Shown here one piece after another: positions 54,140-61,972 of a DNA stretch of 64,000 nt. The notes under the pieces were generated by a model. It had not been told where the DNA came from. It did not search any database and was given only the letters and a program-made list of their open reading frames with translations. Made by a program: the position numbers and the translations under genes. The first letter of the stretch is position 1; each line of letters opens with the position of its first letter. Source of the stretch: Planctomycetota bacterium (GTDB taxonomy: Bacteria > Planctomycetota > B15-G4 > JADJEK01); assembly GCA_016709145.1 (NCBI GenBank), contig JADJEK010000001.1, forward strand, positions 868,001-932,000. Direction: 5' to 3'.

Positions 54140-55785
54140 GGTTGGTGTGGGCGGAGTGGCGCACGGCGCGCGCGACGGTGATCGCGGGCATCGTGTTCGC
54201 GGCGTTGTTCGTCGCCGCTTGCGATCTGGCGTTCACGAAGGGCGATCCGCGGTACCTGGGGGATTCCGCGATGCCCGCGATGTTCACGTTGGCGACCTGC
54301 GTGCTCGCCGCGGACCTACTTTCGCGCGGGCGAGCCCAATCCGCTCCGTCCCGCGACGCGCTGCTTCCCGTGAGCGCTGGATTCGTGCTCGCGGCTCGCC
54401 TCGCCTTCCTCGCCGGCGCAGCGGTCCTCGTCGGATTCGGCATCCTGGCGTCGAGTTGGTGCTGGTTCGCATGGTGCCGGTCCTACTCCGTTCCGTTCGC
54501 GGTCTGGCGCGCGCCGACCGTCGTGCCCCTGCATTGGGCGGCCGCCGTGCCCGCCACGGCGAGCGTGCTGTTGGCGTCCGCGTGTGGCGCGCGCGGCATG
54601 ATCGCGCTGCTCGCAGGGTTGGGATCCGCGGCAGGCATCGCACTCGGTGTGCATGAGATCCGTCCGAGCGACTTCGGGTTCTCGGTCGGTTCGACCGACG
54701 TCGCGTGGATCGGCGCCGGTGCGGCGTGCGTGCTCGGATCGATCGCCGGGGGGGTGTTCGTGCGAGGGTTCCACCGCGCCGTCTCCGCTGCGCGGCGCGG
54801 CGCGTGGGCGACGATCGCGCTCCTCGCCGTCCTTGCACCCGCCGGCGTCGTGCTCGCGACCACCATCGACGCTCGGCTGAGCTGCGAGCCGGGCTCCGTC
54901 CGCCATCTCGTCGTGCTGTCCCTGTCACCGGATCAGCGCCATCTCTTCGTCGCAGCCCACGCCGATTCGCCGTTGTTCGTTCGTCAGTGGATCGTGGACG
55001 TCCATGATGGCGCGACGCGCGAGCTGCCGAACTACTGTCCCGCTTCCACACTCGATCCGGAATGGCTGCAGGCCGGCCTCGTCCGATCACCGTTCGCGAC
55101 GTTGGTCTGGAACGGTCTGAAGCTCGAGTCGAAGATCGGCACGTTCGACGTCGCCTCGGGCGCACTCGTCAGCGTCGACGGTCCTTTCGATCCGGAGACG
55201 TGCGCGCTGCGCGGATTCAGGCGGCTGGCCGATCGGATCCCGGAGACGTTGGAGGGGTTCGATCGATCGTTCGTCGCCAACTCGTTGTCGATCGGCGATC
55301 GCGTCGGCGCCTGCGCCGTTCGCACGTCGCCGCGGCGGGCGGAGTTCTATCGGCTCGCCGAATCACCCGATCCGCACGCGGTGATCGACGACCTCGGTCA
55401 AGACGATCGGATCAGCCTGCTGTCGCAGTCGCTGGTGGCGTTGATCCGATCGGCCGACTGCGCTCGATTCGTGTCGTTCGACGACGCCACGGAGATCGCC
55501 CGGCTGCCGTTGTCCGCGCGAGAAGGCGTTTGGTTGCCGGGCTCGGGCTCATCGGATGCGTACGTGTGGCGCTATCGCTCGACCGGCCGTGTGAGCGAAT
55601 GGTCGCTGTTCCACTTCGGGACCGGGACGGAGCGGCGGATCGATTTCGGCGCGCCGTGGCGAGTCTCGGAGCTTCGGGTGTTGGACGACGGCACGGTGAT
55701 CGGAGTCGTCGAGCCCGGCATCCTGCGTCGATATCAGCCCGACGGCACGATCGTCGACACGCCGCTGCGGCTGATCGACGACTAA
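54124..55785 (+). CDS. ABC-2-type permease with a C-terminal propeller-like domain
   Basis: 553 residues. The first 250 hold about six hydrophobic segments (ATVIAGIVFAALFVAACDL, VLAARLAFLAGAAVLVGFGI, AWIGAGAACVLGSIAGGVF, WATIALLAVLAPAGVVL). The last 300 residues are soluble and beta-rich with repeated short strands (HLVVLSLSPDQRHLFVAAH, GLVRSPFATLVWNGLKLE, GTGTERRIDFGAPWRVSELR, LRRYQPDGTIVDTPLRLID), like a WD40/YVTN-type propeller. A fused domain of that size is unusual for ABC-2 permeases. The stop codon TAA (55783-55785) touches the first base of repeat copy B. Confidence 0.75.
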   Translation: MRRFVRLVWAEWRTARATVIAGIVFAALFVAACDLAFTKGDPRYLGDSAMPAMFTLATCVLAADLLSRGRAQSAPSRDALLPVSAGFVLAARLAFLAGAAVLVGFGILASSWCWFAWCRSYSVPFAVWRAPTVVPLHWAAAVPATASVLLASACGARGMIALLAGLGSAAGIALGVHEIRPSDFGFSVGSTDVAWIGAGAACVLGSIAGGVFVRGFHRAVSAARRGAWATIALLAVLAPAGVVLATTIDARLSCEPGSVRHLVVLSLSPDQRHLFVAAHADSPLFVRQWIVDVHDGATRELPNYCPASTLDPEWLQAGLVRSPFATLVWNGLKLESKIGTFDVASGALVSVDGPFDPETCALRGFRRLADRIPETLEGFDRSFVANSLSIGDRVGACAVRTSPRRAEFYRLAESPDPHAVIDDLGQDDRISLLSQSLVALIRSADCARFVSFDDATEIARLPLSAREGVWLPGSGSSDAYVWRYRSTGRVSEWSLFHFGTGTERRIDFGAPWRVSELRVLDDGTVIGVVEPGILRRYQPDGTIVDTPLRLIDD

Positions 55786-56001
55786 GAGAACGTGAATCAA
55801 TCCGATTGATTCACGTTCTCGGCCTCACCAGGTGGTGCTCGGCGACGGCAGTCGCCGAATTCGAAAGTCGTTGGGGCCGAGCATGGCCGAATCGTCTGTG
55901 AATACGGCGGCTGCCGCCGCCTCGGACACCTTGTGGGTTCGGCCGTGAACCTGGTGAATGGGCGGGGGCTGCCCCCGCCCATTCACCAGGTTCACGGCCT
56001 C
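55786..56001. repeat. Dispersed palindromic element, copy B
   Basis: Opposite orientation to copy A. Hairpin 2 is 55786-55820 (GAGAACGTGAATCAAT, CCG loop, ATTGATTCACGTTCTC, all Watson-Crick), beginning one base after the permease stop. The middle part contains GGCGACGGCAGTCGCC and CACCTTGTGGG. Hairpin 1 is 55941-55999, a perfect 28-bp stem with a CTG loop. Part of that arm recurs at 32275-32298. The element probably acts as a transcription terminator between convergent genes (the DUF3050 stop is at 56017). Confidence 0.85.
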
Positions 56002-56016
56002 TGAAGCTCCGCCGAG

Positions 56017-56790
56017 TCAGCGCGCCGAGACGGGTCGTTCGCGCAGGGCCGCGAGCGTGCCGTCCCACAGCGCGATGCGCGCGCGCAGGACGTCGACGCC
56101 GACGAGCTCGGCGTCCTCGATGCGCGTCGAGTCGCTGCCGCAGGTCTCCGCCAGCATGCGTCGCGCGATCGGACCGTGCTCGTCGGTGTCGAGCACGATG
56201 TGGCGCTCGAGGTACGCGCGGAACGAGCCGAGGCGGCCGGGATGGCGGCGATCGAGTTCGGCGACGAGCGCGACGAACATGCCGGGGATCACGTCTTCGC
56301 GGCCGAGCGTGAACGCGGCCGCAATGCGATGCAGCGCGCCGGAGTCGATGATGCGGAACGTGTGACGCACGAAGGTCTCGGCGCTCTGGGGCGCGCGAGC
56401 GAGCGCGAAGGCGTGGTCGATCGAGGCGCCGCTGCGCAGCGCGTCGATCAATCGCGTGATCGGTCCGACGTCGGCGCCGGCTTCGCGCATCGCGTCGAGG
56501 TAGAGCTCGAAGTGGCTGATGGAGCCGCCGCGCGGATCGACGTCGGACTCCTCGCCGAGCACGAGTTCGTTGACGAACCGGCGCACCGTCGGTTCGCCGA
56601 CCGGTCGCCACGGCAGGGCGAGTCCCGTGAGTCCGTGCTGTAGCGCTTTCAGCAGCGACATGAAGTCCCACACGGCGAACACGTGGTGCGCCATGAACAC
56701 GCGCACGTCGTCGAGCGTGCGCAACGACGCGGAGAGCGGATGGGAGAGCAAACGGTTCCGGACCACGGCGAGAGCTGGGGCTTCGATCAT
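56017..56790 (-). CDS. DUF3050 heme-oxygenase-fold protein
   Basis: 257 residues. The DUF3050 pattern is clear: MAHHVFAVWDFMSLLKALQ, LPWRPVGEPTVRRFVNELVL, GEESDVDPRGGSISHFELYL, ETFVRHTFRIIDS and RHIVLDTDEHGPIARRML. The fold is related to heme oxygenase/TenA, and the H93, E165-type acid and H-x3-D-x3-H (H197, D201, H205) residues could hold a metal, but no enzyme activity is established. It begins 121 nt after the Rieske gene end, on the same strand, so the two may be co-transcribed. A second heme-oxygenase-fold protein is in the 7.4-8.1 kb cassette. Confidence 0.8.
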   Translation of the reverse strand: MIEAPALAVVRNRLLSHPLSASLRTLDDVRVFMAHHVFAVWDFMSLLKALQHGLTGLALPWRPVGEPTVRRFVNELVLGEESDVDPRGGSISHFELYLDAMREAGADVGPITRLIDALRSGASIDHAFALARAPQSAETFVRHTFRIIDSGALHRIAAAFTLGREDVIPGMFVALVAELDRRHPGRLGSFRAYLERHIVLDTDEHGPIARRMLAETCGSDSTRIEDAELVGVDVLRARIALWDGTLAALRERPVSAR

Positions 56791-56840
56791 GGTCGCAGGG
56801 ATAGCTGGAGTTCGCGCGAGTGCGCCGGACAGGATGACGC

Positions 56841-56921
56841 GGGGTCTGTCCCCACTCGTCCAACTGACGCGGATGACGGGGACAGACCCCCCTCCGTCCC
56901 CGCTCTGTCCCCTACGTCATC
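56841..56921. repeat. GGGGACAG-family inverted repeat
   Basis: GGGGTCTGTCCCC (56841-56853) and GGGGACAGACCCC (56878-56890) form a 13-bp perfect stem. A third, CTCTGTCCCC (56902-56911), continues into CTACGTCATCC, so the repeat abuts the Rieske stop codon. Same family as 42829-42972. Confidence 0.65.
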
Positions 56922-58000
56922 CACTTGGCGAGCATGCGGTGGAAGTGATGGACGCCGACCTCGGCCTCGGGCGCGTAGCGGCCGCCGCGGTACGAGCGCG
57001 CGCGCATGCCCTTTTGGACCTGCTGGATCGCTGCTTCGTCCTCCATCTCGACCTGGACGAGGCCCGAGCCGGCACCTTGCTCGCGCTTGGTCGGATCTTG
57101 AACGAACGACAAGAACCGGACGCGCGTGCGCGTCGGCGCCAGCGGTTCGATCACGTTCAGCGACAAGCCCCACGGGTACAGGTTCAGCATCGTGGCCGGG
57201 AACAGCCAGAAGTAGAACGCGGCGATGCGCTGGCCGAAGTTGGGATGACCTTCCGGCAAGTCGAATGCGAGTTCACCCGGCGCCGCGGGACCGATCTGCA
57301 ACGTGCCGTAGGGCAGGTTCTCGTAGCCGTAGAGCTTCCAGTCGAGTTTCGCGTTGAGCGCCGGATGGATGAACGGGATGTGCAGACCTTCGAGGTAGTT
57401 CTCGACGTAGAGCGCCCAGTTCGCGTCGAACTCGAAGGTCTTGTCGAGCGTGGGCTCGTAGCGCCAATCGACGATCGCGAGGCCGGCGAGCCGGCGCTCG
57501 ACCTCGGCCACGACCTCGTTGACCGGCGCGTTCGGCGCCAGCGACGCGAACAGCATCCCGCGCCACTCGGCGAGCGGCACCTTCGTCAGCCAGTCGCTCT
57601 CGGTCGGGAAGTGCTCGGCGTGTTCGAAGCCGGGCATGAACGCGAAGCTGCCGTCGAGGTGGAAGCGGCGCCCGTGATAGTTGCAGCGCAGCGCGGCCAG
57701 CGCGCATTCCTTCTCCACGACGAGGTGGCCGCGGTGCGTGCACACGTTCGACAGCAGATGGAGCTTCGTGTGCGTGTCGCGCACCAGGACGACCGGCTCG
57801 TCGAGGCAGCCCGGCAGCAGCGTCAGCGGCCGTGTGGCGCCGCTGCCTTCCAAGCCGGCGCTGACCGACGCGAAGTTCCACGATCGCGCGAACACGGTGT
57901 CGCGCTGCTGCGCGAACCATTGCGGATCGAAGTACAGCTCGCGCGGAGGCGTGCGCGCTCTACGGATGTCGGCGTCGACGTCGAAACGGCGTTCGGCCAT
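56912..58000 (-). CDS. Rieske-type aromatic-ring-hydroxylating or choline-monooxygenase-like oxygenase, alpha subunit
   Basis: 362 residues from ATG 58000, AGGAG upstream. Rieske ligands C87-x-H89 and C106-x2-H109 (NVCTHRGHL, RCNYHGRRF). The mononuclear iron ligands are H207 and H212 in ENYLEGLHIPFIHPAL, with an Asp in QVEMEDEAAIQQVQKG. The SRPBCC catalytic domain spans about 170-360. Layout and length fit monooxygenases that act on small amines or alkyl groups (choline, betaine, carnitine, phthalate types). No reductase or ferredoxin gene is adjacent, so electrons must come from elsewhere. Same strand as DUF3050. Confidence 0.87.
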   Translation of the reverse strand: MAERRFDVDADIRRARTPPRELYFDPQWFAQQRDTVFARSWNFASVSAGLEGSGATRPLTLLPGCLDEPVVLVRDTHTKLHLLSNVCTHRGHLVVEKECALAALRCNYHGRRFHLDGSFAFMPGFEHAEHFPTESDWLTKVPLAEWRGMLFASLAPNAPVNEVVAEVERRLAGLAIVDWRYEPTLDKTFEFDANWALYVENYLEGLHIPFIHPALNAKLDWKLYGYENLPYGTLQIGPAAPGELAFDLPEGHPNFGQRIAAFYFWLFPATMLNLYPWGLSLNVIEPLAPTRTRVRFLSFVQDPTKREQGAGSGLVQVEMEDEAAIQQVQKGMRARSYRGGRYAPEAEVGVHHFHRMLAKWMT

Positions 58001-58241
58001 GTCTGGCTTCTCCTGGCGGCGAGACTGTAACAGCCGCGCGGGCCCGCCGCGTCCTTCGACGTGATCCCTACACTGCGCCGCGTCCCACGCTGGAGCTCGA
58101 TCCCATGGCCGCGTCGCCTCGCTCGAACCCGCTCGCACGCAGAGCCTCGGCCGCGCGGTTGCCGTGCGTCGAGCGCTTCGGCGCCGCGAACGCGAGCTGG
58201 GTCGCGAGCCCATCCCGCGCTGTCGCGGCAGGGTCGCACCG
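58001..58241. other. Divergent region of Rieske and modB genes
   Basis: 241 nt. It holds promoters for both divergent genes. No gene for a periplasmic molybdate-binding protein (ModA) is present here; nothing else was recognised. Confidence 0.4.
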
Positions 58242-58910
58242 ATGACTTCCGCGCTGCTCGACGCCACGTGGATCAGCTTGCGCGTGGCGTTGACCGCGAC
58301 CGTGATCGACGTGCTGCCGGCGATCGCGCTCGGTTGGTGGCTCGCGCGGCGATCGACGTTGCTGCGCACGTGCGTCGTGACGGTCGTTTCGCTGCCGCTC
58401 GTGCTGCCACCGGTCGCCGTCGGGCTCGTGCTGTTGCATGGGCTCGCGCGCGACTCCGCCGGCGGGCGGATGTACGAAGCCGTGTTCGGTCATCCCGCGA
58501 TCCTGACGATCGACGCGGCGATCCTCGCGGCAGCGGTCATGGCGTTCCCGTTGTTCGTGCTCGGGGCGCGTGAGGGCTTCGCGTCCGTGCCGCGCCGACT
58601 CGAACGCGTCGCCGCAAGTCTCGGAGCTTCGCAGTGGCGCGTCCTGTTCGAGGTCGCGCTGCCACTCGCCGCACGCGGGATCTTGCATGGTGCGGTGTTC
58701 GCGTTCGCGCGAGCGCTCGGCGAATTCGGCGCGACGATCCTCGTAGCCGGCCGCATTCCCGGCGAGACCGAAACGCTTGCGCTCGCGATCTACGACCGCT
58801 TCCAACACTTCGAGGACGCGCAGGCCTGGGGCTTCGTCGGCGTCTCGGTCGTGTTCGCCCTCGTGTTGACGTTCGCCGCCGAGCGCTTCCTGCGCCGGAG
58901 GTCCGCGTGA
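58242..58910 (+). CDS. modB: Molybdate ABC transporter permease
   Basis: 222 residues from ATG 58242. Five hydrophobic segments; the cytoplasmic EAA loop is present as ERVAASLGASQWRVLFEVALP, followed by FAFARALGEFGATILVAG, a signature of ModB (ALGEFGAT). GETETLALAIYDRF and DAQAWGFVGVSV near the end are also family-typical. It pairs with ModC through a GTGA overlap. A ModA partner is not seen on either side within the window. Confidence 0.87.
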   Translation: MTSALLDATWISLRVALTATVIDVLPAIALGWWLARRSTLLRTCVVTVVSLPLVLPPVAVGLVLLHGLARDSAGGRMYEAVFGHPAILTIDAAILAAAVMAFPLFVLGAREGFASVPRRLERVAASLGASQWRVLFEVALPLAARGILHGAVFAFARALGEFGATILVAGRIPGETETLALAIYDRFQHFEDAQAWGFVGVSVVFALVLTFAAERFLRRRSA

Positions 58911-59956
58911 GTCGGTTCGCCCTGCGTGCGACGTATCCGGGCTTCACGCTCGACGCGCGTGCCGCGTTCGACGCGCCGTGCACCGCGTTGTTCGGAGCGA
59001 GCGGGTCCGGTAAGTCGACGATCCTCGAGGCGATCGCGGGAGTGCGTGACGACGTCGCCGGCGAGGTCGAGATCGCCGGAGTGCGCGTCGACGGCTTGCC
59101 GGCCCGGGCGCGGCGCATCGGCTGGATGCCACAGGACGGTGCGTTGTTCCCGCATCGCACGTTGCGTCAGCAGATCGCGTTCGCGACGGACGTCGGTGGC
59201 GCGGACGCCAACGACGCGACGCGCGCGATCGACGCGCTCGAACTCGGCGCGCTGCTCGATCGACGCCCGCACGAGCTGTCGGGCGGCGAACGCCAACGTG
59301 GCGCCCTCGCGCGTGCGCTGGCGGCGCGACCGCGCTTGCTGATGCTCGACGAGCCGCTCGCCGCGCTCGACCGACCGCTGCGCGCGCGCATCGTGCCGTT
59401 CCTCGTCCGCGTGTGGCGCGACCTCGGCGTGCCGATGTTGCTCGTCACGCACGATCCACTCGAGGTCACGGCCATCGCGCAGCACGTGCTCGTGCTCGAA
59501 GCCGGTCGCGTCGTGCGCGAGGGCAATCCGCGCGGGCTGTTCCCGTCGGCCGTGACGTTCGGTGGCTTGCTCGCGATGTCGGCGGAGAACCATTTCGTCG
59601 TCGACGTCGTCGGGCGCGCCGAAGGCAGCTTGCGCGTCCGCACGCCGCTCGGGCTCGAGTTCGAGATCGCGTCGCTCGAAGGCTTCCCCGACCCCGGCGG
59701 CGTGTCGTTGCGCGCCGAGGACGTGCTGATCGCGACCACCGAACCCCACGGCATCTCGGCGCAGAACGTGATCCCGGCGACGATCGAGCGCATCGAGGAC
59801 TTGCATCCCGCACGCATGGTCGTCGCGACGGCCAGCGGCGAGACGATCCGCGCGCGCCTCGTCCCGAAAGCCGTCGCCTCGCTCGGCCTAGAGCCGGGCA
59901 AGTCGATCTGGCTAGTGATCAAGGCCAACGCCGTGATCCCCGTGCCGAAGCACTGA
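58907..59956 (+). CDS. modC: Molybdate ABC transporter ATP-binding protein
   Basis: 349 residues from a GTG at 58907 with GGAGG upstream (TGA of modB overlaps as GTGA). Walker A GASGSGKST, signature LSGGERQRGALARAL, Walker B LLMLDEPLAALD, H-loop LVTHDPLEV. The C-terminal 65 residues (ISAQNVIPATIERIEDLHPA ... LEPGKSIWLVIKAN) are a TOBE/Mop domain that binds molybdate or tungstate. It energises molybdate uptake for molybdoenzymes. Ends 38 nt before the perfect palindrome. Confidence 0.9.
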   Translation: MSRFALRATYPGFTLDARAAFDAPCTALFGASGSGKSTILEAIAGVRDDVAGEVEIAGVRVDGLPARARRIGWMPQDGALFPHRTLRQQIAFATDVGGADANDATRAIDALELGALLDRRPHELSGGERQRGALARALAARPRLLMLDEPLAALDRPLRARIVPFLVRVWRDLGVPMLLVTHDPLEVTAIAQHVLVLEAGRVVREGNPRGLFPSAVTFGGLLAMSAENHFVVDVVGRAEGSLRVRTPLGLEFEIASLEGFPDPGGVSLRAEDVLIATTEPHGISAQNVIPATIERIEDLHPARMVVATASGETIRARLVPKAVASLGLEPGKSIWLVIKANAVIPVPKH

Positions 59957-59994
59957 CCAAGACCACCCACCGCCATAACCCCAGTCCCACGTGT

Positions 59995-60080
59995 GACCTA
60001 GCCCGCGTGCGATTACCGCCGGCCACCGCACGCGGGTACCCGCGTGCGGTGGCCGGCGGTAATCGCACGCGGGCTAGGTC
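59995..60080. repeat. Perfect 86-bp palindrome
   Basis: 59995-60037 is the exact reverse complement of 60038-60080: 43-bp arms with no loop. It reads CTAGCCCGCGTGCGATTACC inward from each side. It occupies the position of hairpin 1 in the dispersed element (copy C) and may be a strong transcription barrier between modC and the convergent MATE gene. Such perfect palindromes are hard to keep in DNA and can be misassembled. Confidence 0.88.
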
Positions 60081-60118
60081 ATTCGATGGCAAGGACTTGC
60101 GAGCTAGGGTTGTCCAGG

Positions 60119-60214
60119 GCCGAATCCACAAGGTGTCCGAGGCCGCGGCTACCGCCGCCGAGCATCACCTCGTGGGGCCGAGAACGTGAATCCATCGGAT
60201 GGAGTCACGTTCTC
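60119..60214. repeat. Dispersed palindromic element, copy C (right part)
   Basis: GCCGAATCCACAAGGTGTCC and CCGCCGCCGAGCATCACCTC match copy B with the centre part missing. Hairpin 2 is 60180-60214 (GAGAACGTGAATCCAT, CGG loop, ATGGAGTCACGTTCTC, one A-G mismatch). The last base touches the MATE stop (60215-60217). The A-T to C-G change near the loop relative to copies A and B preserves pairing. Confidence 0.8.
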
Positions 60215-61672
60215 TCAATGCACGTCGGCCGCGATCTGCGTCGTCTTCCAGCGGCCTCGCTTGAACCAGATCACCGCGAGCACGGCCAGCAGGGACTCGG
60301 CGAGCGGGACCGACCAGAACACGCCGCGTTCGTGCAACGACGTCTTCGTCGCCAGCACCCACGCGAGCGGGACCTGGAACAACCAGAAGCAGACGAACGA
60401 CAGCCGCGTCGGAGTCATCGTGTCCCCCGCGCCGTTGAACGCCTGGATGGTCACCATGCCCCACGCGTAGAACACGTACCCCGTCGCGAGAATGCGCAGC
60501 GCGCTCGCCGCCGAGGCGCGTGTGTCCACACTGTCGGTGAACACCCCCGCGATCTGCGGCGCGAACACCGTGAACGCGATCGTCACGAACAGCATGAACG
60601 CCGTGGTGTACATGCCGGTCAACCACACCGCGCGCTCGGCGCGTTCCGGTTGCTTCGCGCCGAGGTTCTGGCCGACGAGCGTCGCCGCCGCGTTCGACAA
60701 ACCCCACGCCGGCAGGATCGCGAACATCACGACGCGGATCGCGATCGTGTAACCCGCGACCACCGTCTCGCCGAACGGCGCCACGATGCGCATCAACGCG
60801 ACCCAACTCGCCGTCGCGATGAGGAACTGCGTCACGCCGCCGACCGACAGACGCAGCAGTTCGAGCATGATCTTCGGCACGAACGCGAACGCTTCGCCGT
60901 ACAGCCGAATGCGGCCGACGCCTCGTCGCAGCATCCAGAACTGGAACAGGACTCCGCAGCCGCGACCGATCAGCGTCGCGACGGCCGCCCCGGTGATTCC
61001 CATCTCGGGGAACGGACCGAGCCCGAAGATCAGACACGGGTCGAGCAGGATGTTGATGCCGTTCGAGATCCACAGCGTGCGCATCGCGAGCACGGCGTCG
61101 CCTGCCCCGCGCAGGATCGCGTTGTTCAAGAACAGCAACAGGATCACGACGTTGGTCGAGAGCAGCACGCGCGTGTAACCGACGCCCGACGCGACCACGC
61201 TGTCGGACGCGCCCATGAAGCGCAGCAGTTCCTCGGCCCAGATGAAGCACGGGATGCCGAAGGCCACGCCGATGAGGACGCCGAGCGCGATCGCCTGCGT
61301 CGCCGCTCGCACGGCGCCGTCGACGTTCTTCTCGCCGATGCGACGCGCGACGAGCGCAGTGGCCGACATGCTGATGCCGATGCCGATCGCGTACACGATC
61401 GTCAGCATCGCTTCGGTGAGTCCGACCGTGGCGACCGCGTCGTCCCCGATCTTCGCGACGAAGAACACGTCGACGACCGCGAACAGTGACTCGAGTGCCA
61501 TCTCGAGCACCATCGGGATCGCGAGCAGCAGGATCGAGCGCCGCAGACTGCCGGTCGTGTAGTCGCGGACGTGTCCTTTGAGCACGTCCACGATTTCGCG
61601 CCAGGCGGAGCGCGGTTCATTCGAGGAGGAAGCCGACGCCGTGGCGTCGGTCGATTCGTTCGACGATTGCAT
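60215..61672 (-). CDS. MATE-family multidrug/toxin exporter
   Basis: 485 residues from ATG 61672 (MQSSNESTDATASASSSNEP; a polar N-terminal extension). Twelve hydrophobic segments in two halves; the MATE pattern is seen in LLLAIPMVLEMALESLFAVV, FFVAKIGDDAVATVGLTEAM, GRGCGVLFQFWMLRRG and, in the second half, AILPAWGLSNAAATLVGQNL. NorM/DinF-like exporters use H+ or Na+ to export cations and antibiotics. Upstream in-frame sequence looks non-coding. Its stop is flush with the repeat hairpin at 60214. Confidence 0.87.
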   Translation of the reverse strand: MQSSNESTDATASASSSNEPRSAWREIVDVLKGHVRDYTTGSLRRSILLLAIPMVLEMALESLFAVVDVFFVAKIGDDAVATVGLTEAMLTIVYAIGIGISMSATALVARRIGEKNVDGAVRAATQAIALGVLIGVAFGIPCFIWAEELLRFMGASDSVVASGVGYTRVLLSTNVVILLLFLNNAILRGAGDAVLAMRTLWISNGINILLDPCLIFGLGPFPEMGITGAAVATLIGRGCGVLFQFWMLRRGVGRIRLYGEAFAFVPKIMLELLRLSVGGVTQFLIATASWVALMRIVAPFGETVVAGYTIAIRVVMFAILPAWGLSNAAATLVGQNLGAKQPERAERAVWLTGMYTTAFMLFVTIAFTVFAPQIAGVFTDSVDTRASAASALRILATGYVFYAWGMVTIQAFNGAGDTMTPTRLSFVCFWLFQVPLAWVLATKTSLHERGVFWSVPLAESLLAVLAVIWFKRGRWKTTQIAADVH

Positions 61673-61972
61673 GACTGGGATTCTCGGGGTTGATGCGCGA
61701 CGCGAACGGCGCGAGTTGCGGCGCATGGGCGCCGTTGCGGTTCACGAGCGTTGAATGGTCTGGAAGGGCGAAGAGTGCACGCGATCCCGGACGATTCCGG
61801 GCCGCGGAGTGGAACGGGTCAGCTCGCGCGCGGCGGCGCGACCCCGGTGTCGGTAAGCGTCCACATGGGCGACTCTCGCAGAAGACTCAGGAGCGACCGT
61901 CGACGCGTCAAGGACGGAGCGATCGGTCGCGAACGGGCGGGAAGATAACCCGCGACCGGGTTCGCGCCAGCG
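61673..61972. other. Intergenic region, nothing recognised
   Basis: 300 nt between two minus-strand genes. No reading frame, strong hairpin or repeat was identified. Promoter for the MATE gene expected here. Confidence 0.4.

Noticed and set aside
47227..60214. Element copies as insertion sequences or MITEs with a transposase
   Set aside because: No transposase gene, target duplication or clear terminal boundaries in the window; kept as a dispersed repeat only.
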